Part shown: in pieces, positions 10,006 to 18,095 of the stretch
Layout of the letters: every line of letters starts with the position of its first letter
How positions within the stretch are numbered: position 1 is the stretch's first letter
From: JADCRZ01 sp037718865
GTDB taxonomy: Bacteria > Bacteroidota > Bacteroidia > Chitinophagales > Chitinophagaceae
Reading direction: 5' to 3'
Length of the DNA: 64,000 nucleotides
Assembly (NCBI GenBank): GCA_037718865.1
Contig: JBBJMP010000005.1
Coordinates: 1-64,000 of the forward strand
Notes under the pieces: generated by a model
Database searches by the model: none
Told to the model about the DNA's origin: nothing
The model's input: only the letters and a program-made list of their open reading frames with translations
Program-made: the position numbers and the translations under genes

Positions 10006-10836
10006 TCAGTTGCGCTTCGTTAGAATTTCCTTTGTCATCGCGGCAACTTCTTTTATTAATAGAGGAAAGGCCGGCTCAGCCATACCTGCGTGGGTAAAGC
10101 CCTGCAGTTCGTATAGCCTGGTGCGTGTATGGTCCGCCAGCTTCATCATCCGCAATAGGTAAGCATTTTCTTCATATCGACCCAGTAGCTCCATTTCGCG
10201 GTCTCCAGTAATAAGGAGCATAGGTGGCGCATCTGCCCTGACATAATAAAGAGGTGCATACTCATCTATCGTCGCTTGTGTGCCCTTGATGCCCCTCTCC
10301 GCCCGGATGGTGAAGTGGGTAATAGCTTGTCCGCTAAAGGGGATCAAAGCGGCAATGCCGTTTGCATCAATATTATGTTTACTTAAATATTTTTTATCAA
10401 GCGTAATCATCATACCCAGGTAGCCGCCTGCTGAGTGACCGGAAACAAAAATAAGATCGGTGCTGCCACCATAAGCGCTGATATGCTGAAATACCCACGC
10501 TACCGCCGCTGCTGCGTCTTCTATATAAGCAGGCGCTCTAACTTTGGCGGACAGCCGGTATCCCACTCCTATTACTGCATAACCTTTATCCGTTAATGCC
10601 TTTGGTATTTCCTTGCTCCCACCCGTAAGGCTGCCGCCATGAAACCAGATAATCGTTGCATAATTTTTTTTGCCTTTGGGGTAATACATATCCAAAGTGC
10701 ATTGCGATGCTATATACTTGTCTTTGTTTTTAATTGAGTCTGCATAATAATGTATGTTCCTTTCCGTGGTGTATTGCTGCTGAGCCGCAACAGGCAAAGT
10801 ACCTAGAAGCAGTGCAAAAAAAATTATAATCTTCAT
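10006..10836 (-). CDS. Secreted alpha/beta hydrolase (carboxylesterase-like)
   Basis: A 276-residue alpha/beta-hydrolase with a Sec signal peptide (hydrophobic core 3-17, cleavage probably after VAA near residue 18). The oxyanion-hole motif HGG is at 66-68, the nucleophile elbow GHSAGG places Ser at 135, and the likely Asp (TGDREM) and His (GFTHAGM) follow in order. This is the pattern of the BD-FAE/esterase-lipase group, which hydrolyses carboxylic esters, possibly acetylated or feruloylated plant polymers. The ATG at 10836 is chosen because it begins the signal peptide; it lies 10 bp after the stop of the VOC gene, so the two may form an operon. Confidence 0.8.
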   Translation of the reverse strand: MKIIIFFALLLGTLPVAAQQQYTTERNIHYYADSIKNKDKYIASQCTLDMYYPKGKKNYATIIWFHGGSLTGGSKEIPKALTDKGYAVIGVGYRLSAKVRAPAYIEDAAAAVAWVFQHISAYGGSTDLIFVSGHSAGGYLGMMITLDKKYLSKHNIDANGIAALIPFSGQAITHFTIRAERGIKGTQATIDEYAPLYYVRADAPPMLLITGDREMELLGRYEENAYLLRMMKLADHTRTRLYELQGFTHAGMAEPAFPLLIKEVAAMTKEILTKRN

Positions 10837-10846
10837 ATCAAAATAA

Positions 10847-11290
10847 CTATGACTTCTTTTCGTCGCAATTAAACATCCATTGTACGCCATACTTATCCGA
10901 ACAACTACCAAAGTAATCTCCCCAGAACATATCCTGAAGATCCATGGAAACACTTCCGCCTGCTGATAATTTATCAAATAATTGTTTTGTCTCTTCTTTT
11001 GTATCTGGTTGAAGATTGATGTAACTGTTATTGCCAAAACTTACTTTGAATCCCATAGACTCAGGTGCATCAGTTCCCATTAAGGTATGGGTGCCAAGAA
11101 TACGCAATTCAACATGCATCACCAGATTTTTATCCTCTTCTGCAATTGGTGGATTGTCAGGAGAAGCAGGAATATCGCCGAACCTCATTATTCCTCCTCC
11201 AAAAAACTCACCTCCAAAAATACTTTTGTAATAGTTAAATGCCTCCTCTGTGTTACGGGTGAAATTTAAATAAGTACTAACACTTGCCAT
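10847..11290 (-). CDS. VOC family protein (PhnB-like)
   Basis: A 147-residue single-module protein of the vicinal oxygen chelate superfamily, PhnB-like branch. The N-terminus (YLNFTRNTEEAFNYYKSIFG) and C-terminus (DKYGVQWMFN) are typical of this branch, which includes many small cytoplasmic proteins of uncertain substrate. It precedes the esterase gene by 10 bp on the same strand. No catalytic function can be assigned; some relatives are annotated as demethylubiquinone methyltransferases, which is probably misleading. Confidence 0.8.
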   Translation of the reverse strand: MASVSTYLNFTRNTEEAFNYYKSIFGGEFFGGGIMRFGDIPASPDNPPIAEEDKNLVMHVELRILGTHTLMGTDAPESMGFKVSFGNNSYINLQPDTKEETKQLFDKLSAGGSVSMDLQDMFWGDYFGSCSDKYGVQWMFNCDEKKS

Positions 11291-11426
11291 TGTTTTAGAT
11301 TTTTAGGATTAATAATTTTTGAATTTGGATATTACCAAATCCAACCCAAAGTTAAACCCAGGAGGTAAATTGTTTAGCGTGTAATGCCGACATTAAAAGG
11401 GTGAAATGCGACAAAATACTTCATTC

Positions 11427-12149
11427 CTAATCAACCTTCTTTACAGTGCCTGCCCCGCTTACCTGTTGATTGATATTTTTGGCATTCCCTTTATAAGACA
11501 CTTTTCCGGCGCCGCTGACATCCGCTTTCAACTCCTGACTGGCGTAGACTTCTGCCCCTCCCGCCCCCGAAATGTCAACGCTGGTATTTTCGGAAAGCAA
11601 TTCATAACAACTGGCATTACCCGCCCCGCTGAGAGACAACTCAAAATCGCGTGTTTTACCTTTTAGATTTACTTCCCCGCTTCCTGAGATACTGGCTTCT
11701 ATTTTAGGGGCATCCACCTCCATGTTCATTTCTCCCGAACCGCTTACCATCAATACCATTTTATCACTGATATCCATTTTTGTTTGCCCGGTAATATTGG
11801 AGGCCCCGGATACATCAATACTTTTAATGGAAGGAGAACTGATATACACTTTTATCCCTCTGGACGGATCCAGATTATAGCCCTTCCTGCTTGTCAGTGT
11901 GAGGCTATTTCCTTCTTCAATAACTTCAATATAGCTGATGAGGTTTTCGTCGGTTTCTATACGCACCGGCGTAAGTTTACCCTGAGATAGATACACGTCA
12001 ATGGCTCCATGAACTTCTACTTTGGTAAAAGAAGACACTGATCGTTCTTCCGTCCTCATAGTTCCATTGCCCTTTATTCGCTCACCTCCAAACAGGCATG
12101 ATGTAAGAAAGATTACTATCAATAAAACGGAAAACAGAAACTTGAGCAT
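11427..12149 (-). CDS. DUF2807 (head GIN domain) lipoprotein
   Basis: A 240-residue lipoprotein with lipobox LTSC (Cys18). The mature part begins with the pattern IKGNGTMRTEER..VSSFTKVEVHGAIDVYLSQG, typical of the DUF2807 / head-GIN family common in Bacteroidota, and continues as a regular series of short strands rich in VSGSG/SISGSG/VSGAG turns that should form a right-handed beta-helix-like stack. It is probably anchored in the outer membrane. Biochemical role unknown; relatives are adhesin-like or envelope-stress linked. Divergent from guaA with a GCACAT inverted repeat between them. Confidence 0.85.
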   Translation of the reverse strand: MLKFLFSVLLIVIFLTSCLFGGERIKGNGTMRTEERSVSSFTKVEVHGAIDVYLSQGKLTPVRIETDENLISYIEVIEEGNSLTLTSRKGYNLDPSRGIKVYISSPSIKSIDVSGASNITGQTKMDISDKMVLMVSGSGEMNMEVDAPKIEASISGSGEVNLKGKTRDFELSLSGAGNASCYELLSENTSVDISGAGGAEVYASQELKADVSGAGKVSYKGNAKNINQQVSGAGTVKKVD

Positions 12150-12202
12150 GGTAAATGGATTTATCGCAAAATTTAAACAAATAAATCAAATCACAAAAGA
12201 AC

Positions 12203-12230
12203 AATGTGCGAATGCGCAAATCCGCACATT
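12203..12230. repeat. GCACAT inverted repeat upstream of guaA
   Basis: Perfect 8-bp inverted arms AATGTGCG (12203-12210) and CGCACATT (12223-12230) around a 12-nt centre. The element ends 22 bp before the guaA start codon. It is one of six GCACAT-word clusters in this window, all lying at the 5' end of a plus-strand gene. Confidence 0.6.
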
Positions 12231-12252
12231 TGCTTTTCTTATCTTCGCACCC

Positions 12253-13785
12253 ATGACGGAAAAGATCCTTATTCTTGATTTTGGCTCTCAATATACCCAA
12301 TTGATTGCCAGGGCCGTTCGGGAAGCAAACGTATTTTGCGAGATTATTCCCTACCTGAAATCCTTTGAATACGAAGCAAGCTTAAAAGGAGTTATCCTTT
12401 CCGGATCGCCGTTTTCCGTCAACGACCAATATGCTCCCCTCATTGACGCAAGAGCTATTAACCAAAATCTACCCATACTGGGTATATGTTACGGAGCTCA
12501 GTTGATAGCCAAACTGTTTGGCGGGATAGTCGAGAAAAGTGATAAAAGAGAATTTGGCAGGGCCGTGTTAACAACCACGGCTGAAGATGTTTTGTTGAAA
12601 GATATCACCGTAACCTCGCAGGTATGGATGAGCCACAGCGACAGCATCAGGCAATTACCACCATCCTTTGAAGTCCTGGGCACCACGGATAGCATTCCTG
12701 TAGCGGCCTTCCGTTTACATCAAACTGAAAATCCGCTGTATGGCTTGCAATTCCACCCCGAAGTTTATCATTCTGCCGAAGGAAAAAAGATCATCCGTAA
12801 TTTTCTGGTAAACATTTGCCACTGTTCGCAGGACTGGACTCCGGCTCATTTCATAAACGATACCGTTGAAGGTTTGAAAAAGCAAATTGGCCACAAAAAA
12901 GTGATCATGGCATTGAGTGGCGGGGTAGACAGCACCGTAGCTGCTACCTTAATCCACCGCGCCATTGGCGACAACCTGTTTGGCATTTTTGTGGATAACG
13001 GTGTGTTGCGTAAAAACGAATTTGAACAGGTTCTGGATACCTACCGGCAGATCGGGCTGAACGTGAAAGGGGTAAATGCCAAAGAACGGTTTTACGAGGA
13101 ATTATACGGTAAATCCGATCCTGAGGCCAAACGTAAAGCTATTGGCAAGTCATTTATTGATGTTTTTCAGGATGAAGCAACCCGGATCGAAGGAATTGAA
13201 ATGCTGGCTCAAGGCACTATCTATCCTGATGTTATCGAAAGTGTCTCCGTGCACGGACCTTCAGTGACGATTAAATCACACCACAATGTCGGCGGATTAC
13301 CCGAAAAGATGCACCTGGAACTGGTGGAACCACTCCGTTTCCTGTTCAAGGATGAGGTAAGGCGTGTTGGAAAGGAATTAGGCATACCCCAGGACTTGCT
13401 GGGCCGTCATCCCTTTCCAGGCCCTGGCCTGGCCATCCGTATCCTCGGCGAAGTGACCGCAGATAAGGTACGGTTATTGCAAGAAGCAGATCATCTTTAC
13501 GTACAAGCATTAAAAGATCATAATTTATATGCAACCGTATGGCAGGCAGGCGCAATCTTACTGCCTGTCAAAAGCGTTGGTGTGATGGGGGACGAGAGAA
13601 CCTATGAATTCACTATAGCTTTAAGGGCAGTTACCTCTGTAGATGGAATGACGGCAGATTGGGCACATTTATCCTATGAATTTCTTGCCAGTATTTCCAA
13701 TGAGATCATAAATAATGTGCGAGGTATTAACCGTGTGGTTTACGATATCAGCAGTAAGCCTCCTGCAACGATCGAATGGGAATAA
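12253..13785 (+). CDS. guaA: GMP synthase (glutamine-hydrolysing)
   Basis: A 510-residue cytoplasmic enzyme that amidates XMP to GMP with glutamine and ATP, the last step of guanine nucleotide synthesis. The N-terminal class I glutamine amidotransferase domain has the nucleophile Cys79 in GICYGAQ and the His/Glu pair in QFHPEV. The ATP-pyrophosphatase domain carries the PP-loop ALSGGVDST, and the dimerisation domain ends with the expected PPATIEWE. The ATG at 12253 is preferred; an open frame extends 231 bp further upstream into the divergent gene and the repeat but lacks homology. A -7-like TATCTTCG lies at 12240-12247, so the mRNA may be nearly leaderless. Confidence 0.97.
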   Translation: MTEKILILDFGSQYTQLIARAVREANVFCEIIPYLKSFEYEASLKGVILSGSPFSVNDQYAPLIDARAINQNLPILGICYGAQLIAKLFGGIVEKSDKREFGRAVLTTTAEDVLLKDITVTSQVWMSHSDSIRQLPPSFEVLGTTDSIPVAAFRLHQTENPLYGLQFHPEVYHSAEGKKIIRNFLVNICHCSQDWTPAHFINDTVEGLKKQIGHKKVIMALSGGVDSTVAATLIHRAIGDNLFGIFVDNGVLRKNEFEQVLDTYRQIGLNVKGVNAKERFYEELYGKSDPEAKRKAIGKSFIDVFQDEATRIEGIEMLAQGTIYPDVIESVSVHGPSVTIKSHHNVGGLPEKMHLELVEPLRFLFKDEVRRVGKELGIPQDLLGRHPFPGPGLAIRILGEVTADKVRLLQEADHLYVQALKDHNLYATVWQAGAILLPVKSVGVMGDERTYEFTIALRAVTSVDGMTADWAHLSYEFLASISNEIINNVRGINRVVYDISSKPPATIEWE

Positions 13786-13812
13786 TTTCCCTGGTATGTA
13801 TGTAAAAAATGT

Positions 13813-15006
13813 ATGTTTAGGATGAAGAATATTTGTATCTCCCTTGGCTGTACCCTTTTTCTACTTGCTCTGCATGGCATATCAACCGCACAACTTAATT
13901 CCCAGCTCCCAAGGTACAAGATAGCCGTATTCGCGCCATTATACCTTGATTCTGCATTCGATGTTAACGAAGAATACAGGTACTCCAAAAGCTTCCCAAA
14001 ATTTTTCAGTCCGGGCCTTGAATTCTACGAAGGCGTTCAACTGGCGGCAGACTCTTTAAACAAGGTTGGAGCCCCGTTAGATATTCAGATCTATGATACA
14101 CGCTCCGCTATGAGCTCTCCGGAAAGCGTAAGCCAAAAACCCGAATTCAATAATGTTCAGCTAATAATCGGTCATGTTACCAATAGTGAAATCAGGGTGC
14201 TGGCAGATATTGCCCGCAAGAAAAATATACCATTTATCAATGCGAATATCCCCAACGATGGCGGTGTTACCAACAACCCATCTTTAGTCATTTTGAATTC
14301 TACCTTACGCACCCATTGTCAGGCCATCTACAAATTCCTTCAAAAAAATTACGGCAATTCACCTGTTATCGTTTTTCGAAAAAAAGGCGTGCAGGAAGAT
14401 ATTCTCAAAAATTATTTTACAGAAGTTGAACGAAGTTTACCTTCTGCCTCACTTAAACTCAGGTATGTTACTCTGAATAATGATTTTACTGGTGCTCAGT
14501 TAAAGTCTTACCTGGACAGTTCCCTGACTATTTGTATTGCCAGCAGCCTCGACGAGAAGTTTGCCACTCAGCTTTGCCTGGCATTGGCTTCAATAAAGGA
14601 AGAATATCCGACCAAAGTAATGGGAATGCCCACCTGGGATGGCATTAAAGATTTTTCAAAAAAAGAATATAAAGGACTGGAGATCTTTTATAGTACGCCT
14701 TTCTACAATGCCAAAACTGATAAGGTCAGTTCAGGTATCAATAATTATTTTAAGACCTACCTGTATTCGCGGCCCTCGGATATGGTTTTTCGCGGATATG
14801 AATGTATCATGCGTTTTGGAAAACTATTAATGGAAAAAGGGGCCAATATCGGTTCCAGCATCGGAGAAAAAAAATACAGGACGTTTACCGATTTTGACAT
14901 ACAGCCTGTCTTCCTCAACAAACAATCGCCCACCCTCGATTATTTTGAGAATAAAAAGCTCTATTTTGTAAAACTCCAGGATGGGGTTGTAAAAGCGGTG
15001 TATTAG
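13813..15006 (+). CDS. Periplasmic-binding-protein-like protein (ABC substrate-binding type I fold)
   Basis: A 397-residue secreted protein with signal peptide (TLFLLALHGISTAQ) and a type I periplasmic binding fold: IAVFAPLYLDSAF, then YEGVQLAADSL, then LIIGHVTNSEIRVLADIARKKNIPFINAN, the pattern of Leu/Ile/Val-binding and LpoA-like proteins. No ABC permease lies nearby, so it may be a sensor or envelope factor rather than a transport component. The ATG at 13822 (MKNIC) is an equally good start. It follows guaA by 27 bp on the same strand and precedes the ligase-associated exonuclease. Confidence 0.7.
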   Translation: MFRMKNICISLGCTLFLLALHGISTAQLNSQLPRYKIAVFAPLYLDSAFDVNEEYRYSKSFPKFFSPGLEFYEGVQLAADSLNKVGAPLDIQIYDTRSAMSSPESVSQKPEFNNVQLIIGHVTNSEIRVLADIARKKNIPFINANIPNDGGVTNNPSLVILNSTLRTHCQAIYKFLQKNYGNSPVIVFRKKGVQEDILKNYFTEVERSLPSASLKLRYVTLNNDFTGAQLKSYLDSSLTICIASSLDEKFATQLCLALASIKEEYPTKVMGMPTWDGIKDFSKKEYKGLEIFYSTPFYNAKTDKVSSGINNYFKTYLYSRPSDMVFRGYECIMRFGKLLMEKGANIGSSIGEKKYRTFTDFDIQPVFLNKQSPTLDYFENKKLYFVKLQDGVVKAVY

Positions 15007-15011
15007 AATTT

Positions 15012-15058
15012 CCGCACTATTTCTAACTTACATTCGCACATTTACAAATTCGCACATT
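15012..15058 (+). repeat. GCACAT-word cluster upstream of the exonuclease gene
   Basis: Three related words (CCGCACTAT, TTCGCACATTT, TTCGCACATT) in direct orientation fill the 58-bp gap between two genes and end 6 bp before the downstream ATG. Same family as the inverted repeat before guaA. Confidence 0.5.
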
Positions 15059-15064
15059 ATTAAA

Positions 15065-16102
15065 ATGCCACTGATCGAATTCACGGAAAAAGGGCTATAC
15101 TGCCGCCAGGGAAATTTTTATATAGATCCCTGGAAGCCGGTTGAAAAAGCGGTGATCACGCATGCGCATAGCGATCATGCCCGGTTTGGAAGCAGTTATT
15201 ATCTCTGCCATACCTACACAAAACCTTTGTTACAGTTAAGACTAGGCGAAAACCATTATGAAGGGATATCATGGAATGAAGTGCTGATGATGAACGGCGT
15301 AAAGGTATCATTGCATCCTGCGGGACATATTATCGGCTCTTCACAGGTACGTGTGGAATACCAGGGGGAAGTATGGGTGATCAGCGGTGATTATAAACTG
15401 GAAGACGATGGCCTCAGTGGTGCTTTTGAACCGGTTAAGTGCCACACCTTTATATCCGAATCTACATTCGGATTGCCGATCTATCACTGGAAACCTCAAC
15501 AACAGATATTCGAGGACATTATCACCTGGATAAGCCGGAATAAACAGCATGCAAAAACCAGTGTATTGATCGCCTATAGCCTGGGTAAGGCCCAACGCCT
15601 GTTACAGGGATTAAAAGAAACAGTCGAAACCATTTATGTGCACGGTGCTATCTGGAATACGCACGAAGCACTGCTCAGCGCCGGATGGAAGTTGCCCAGG
15701 ATTGAACGTATCACCTCTGATACCCCGAAAGAAGCGTTTAAAGGCGGAGTAGTTATCGCTCCGCCCAGTGCAGATGGCTCGCCCTGGATGAAGCGCTTCT
15801 ATCCGTATGCAGTAGGGATTTGCAGCGGTTGGATGCAGGTGCGCGGTAACGCCCGGCGAAGAAACGTAGATGCCGGTTTTGCACTAAGTGACCATGCAGA
15901 CTGGGAAGGCCTGTTAACGGCCGTCAGGGAAACCGGCGCACAGAAAGTATTTGTTACCCACGGCTTTCAGGCGGCGTTCAGCCGGTACCTGAATGAAAAT
16001 GGTATTGAAGCGGGAGAAGTAAAAACCGAGTTTGGCGGAGAGGAGGAAGAATCCCTTGCAATCGCTGAGACGGAAAATGTAAATGCCGCCAGCAATGAAT
16101 GA
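15065..16102 (+). CDS. Ligase-associated DNA exonuclease (metallo-beta-lactamase fold)
   Basis: A 345-residue metallo-beta-lactamase/beta-CASP nuclease of the family that is encoded with ATP-dependent DNA ligases. The zinc motif HAHSDH is at residues 33-38 and a further His lies in PAGHIIGSSQ; the beta-CASP part includes SDHADWEGL and the C-terminal VFVTHGF. It is likely a 3'-end processing nuclease in a bacterial double-strand-break or nick repair pathway. Its 3' end is next to, and may overlap, the ligase gene, consistent with co-translation. Confidence 0.88.
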   Translation: MPLIEFTEKGLYCRQGNFYIDPWKPVEKAVITHAHSDHARFGSSYYLCHTYTKPLLQLRLGENHYEGISWNEVLMMNGVKVSLHPAGHIIGSSQVRVEYQGEVWVISGDYKLEDDGLSGAFEPVKCHTFISESTFGLPIYHWKPQQQIFEDIITWISRNKQHAKTSVLIAYSLGKAQRLLQGLKETVETIYVHGAIWNTHEALLSAGWKLPRIERITSDTPKEAFKGGVVIAPPSADGSPWMKRFYPYAVGICSGWMQVRGNARRRNVDAGFALSDHADWEGLLTAVRETGAQKVFVTHGFQAAFSRYLNENGIEAGEVKTEFGGEEEESLAIAETENVNAASNE

Positions 16103-16157
16103 ACAATTGCCAGCTATAAATCCGTTAATTCTGCCTTCAACCGGAGTTGAAAAAGGC

Positions 16158-17774
16158 ATGGCGCTCTTTGCCGACCTGGTTACCGATATCAGTTCGAGTA
16201 CAAAAACCAACGACAAACTTGATGCGTTGGCAAATTATTTTATCTTAGCGTCAGAAAAAGACAGGGTATGGGTAATCGCCTTGTTCAGTGGCCGGCGACC
16301 TAAAAGAACCGTAAATTCCACCCAGCTGCTCACCTACTGTATCGAAATTACCGGGCTTCCCTCATGGTTGTTTGCAGAGAGTTATCATACGGTCGGCGAC
16401 CTTGCCGAAACCATCGCCTTACTACTTCCTGATGCACCCGAGCCGGATACGGATTCGGAGCCGCGTGATCAGTACAGTCTTAGTTATTACCTGGAAAAAT
16501 TCATCGAGATTGAAAAAGAAGATGAATCGGTACGCAAACAATTTATTCTTAGCAGCTGGCAACACATGAATCAAAATCAGCAGTTTGTTTTTAACAAGCT
16601 GATTACCGGCGGATTCAGAATCGGGGTATCGCAGAAAATGATGGTAAATGCATTGGCCAAAACAGTCAGACTGGAGCCTTCGGTTATTGCGCACAGGATC
16701 AGCGGCAACTGGGATCCTGTCACTACCTCGTTCACAGACCTGCTAAGCGAAGATTCGATATCCGTCGATCATTCCAAACCGTACCCTTTTTACCTGGCTT
16801 ACGCTTTTGAAGAAGACCTGCATGCATTGGGTGATGCTGCAGACTGGCAGGCGGAATGGAAATGGGACGGGATACGCGGGCAGCTCATTAAACGCAACCA
16901 TGAATTATTCGTTTGGAGCCGGGGTGAAGAACTGATGACCGATAAATTCCCCGAGTATCACGCTTTAAAGGAACTCCTGCCAAACGGGCTGGTTATCGAT
17001 GGTGAGATCATTCCCAGTGTTAACGGCAAACCACTGCCCTTTGCCTTGCTTCAAACCAGGATTGGAAGAAAAAATATTACCCGCAAACAATTACAAGAGG
17101 CGCCTATTTCTTTTTTTGCTTATGACCTGCTGGAATACGATGGCGAAGATTGGCGTACCAGATCCATGGCCGAGAGAAGAGCCCGGTTGGAACAGATCAT
17201 CCGGTCATTCAATCATTTTTCGATTATACTATCCCCTGTCATTGAATTTTCCACCTGGGATGACTTAACGGCAATCCGGGCAAAAGCCAGGGACATGAAC
17301 AGTGAAGGATTAATGCTAAAAAGAAAAAGCTCCATTTACCAGGTAGGCAGAAAGCGGGGCGATTGGTGGAAATGGAAGATCGATGCACTTACAATCGATG
17401 CCGTGATGATCTATGCCCAAAAAGGTTCTGGCAGGAGAAGTAATTTATATACCGACTATACGTTTGCAGTAAAAGACGGAGAGAAACTGGTTGCCTTTAC
17501 CAAAGCATATAGCGGCCTTACAGACAAGGAGTTTGGACAGGTGGATGCTTTTGTAAAACGGAATTCAATAGAAAAATTTGGTCCTGTGCGAACGGTAAAG
17601 CCGGAACTTGTTTTTGAAATTGCTTTTGAAGGCATTGCTGCCAGTAATCGTCACAAGTCGGGAGTTGCCCTGCGTTTCCCGCGCATCAGCCGCTGGCGAA
17701 AAGACAAAAAAGCCGATGAGATCAACACGATTGAAGACCTGAAGAAAATGCTGGAACTGTATGGGAAGACTTGA
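16158..17774 (+). CDS. ATP-dependent DNA ligase
   Basis: About 538 residues. An N-terminal DNA-binding domain (about 1-200) precedes the nucleotidyltransferase core with adenylated Lys235 in EWKWDGIRGQ, followed by VIDGEI, FFAYDLLEYDG, EGLMLKRKSS and WWKWK, the ordered ligase motifs I, III, IIIa, IV and V. It seals DNA nicks with ATP. The frame is open from 16083, which would overlap the exonuclease by 20 bp; the ATG at 16158, preceded by AAAAGG, fits the family's N-terminus (MxxFAxLxxxIxxSTxTNxK) best. In most relatives a DEXH helicase and a phosphoesterase complete the operon; neither is present here, as a repeat and a cytochrome gene follow. Confidence 0.9.
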   Translation: MALFADLVTDISSSTKTNDKLDALANYFILASEKDRVWVIALFSGRRPKRTVNSTQLLTYCIEITGLPSWLFAESYHTVGDLAETIALLLPDAPEPDTDSEPRDQYSLSYYLEKFIEIEKEDESVRKQFILSSWQHMNQNQQFVFNKLITGGFRIGVSQKMMVNALAKTVRLEPSVIAHRISGNWDPVTTSFTDLLSEDSISVDHSKPYPFYLAYAFEEDLHALGDAADWQAEWKWDGIRGQLIKRNHELFVWSRGEELMTDKFPEYHALKELLPNGLVIDGEIIPSVNGKPLPFALLQTRIGRKNITRKQLQEAPISFFAYDLLEYDGEDWRTRSMAERRARLEQIIRSFNHFSIILSPVIEFSTWDDLTAIRAKARDMNSEGLMLKRKSSIYQVGRKRGDWWKWKIDALTIDAVMIYAQKGSGRRSNLYTDYTFAVKDGEKLVAFTKAYSGLTDKEFGQVDAFVKRNSIEKFGPVRTVKPELVFEIAFEGIAASNRHKSGVALRFPRISRWRKDKKADEINTIEDLKKMLELYGKT

Positions 17775-17804
17775 ATTTATGCAAAATATCTTCTCCGCTG
17801 CGGT

Positions 17805-17820
17805 TTGGTGAAAACACCAA
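17805..17820. repeat. TTGGTGAAAACACCAA hairpin, copy 1
   Basis: Perfect 6-bp inverted repeat around AAAA. The same 16-mer recurs at 46737-46752, and its core in reverse orientation at 43621-43634. It leads directly into the 110-bp tandem repeat, whose units end in a related AAAACACCAACCACGGG. Confidence 0.55.
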
Positions 17821-17830
17821 CGGGTTTAAT

Positions 17831-18044
17831 ATCTTTGTGGCACTTTGTGTCTTCCACTTTGTGTTTCTTTGTGGTTTGCTTTCTGTCTGTTAACCACAAA
17901 GAATGCCTGCGCACATCGAAAACACCAACCACGGGCAAAGATCTTTGTGGCACTTTGTGTCTTCCACTTTGTGTTTCTTTGTGGTTTGCTTCTGTCTGTT
18001 AACCACAAAGAATGCCTGCGCCCATCCGAGAAACCAACCACGGG
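17831..18044. repeat. Tandem duplication of a ~110-bp CTTTGTGG-rich unit
   Basis: Unit 1 is 17831-17940 and unit 2 is 17941-18044. Both begin ATCTTTGTGGCACTTTGTG and continue through TTCTTTGTGGTTTGCT, CTGTTAACCACAAAG and AATGCCTGCGC to CAACCACGGG. The units differ by a one-base indel and a few changes near their ends, so the duplication is recent. CTTTGTGGTT and AACCACAAAG are inverted within each unit, so each can form a long hairpin. The whole ligase-cytochrome gap (17775-18095) is filled by this and the preceding hairpin. Open frames across it are repeat artefacts. Confidence 0.75.
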
Positions 18045-18095
18045 TTGAAGAAAAACACCAGCTACAGGTTTAAACAGGGTAACTTTAAGCTAGCT

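Noticed and set aside
17805..18048. Several open frames across the tandem repeat before the cytochrome
   Set aside because: Their sequence is the repeat itself (Cys/Phe/Leu-rich low complexity) and both strands are open; not coding.
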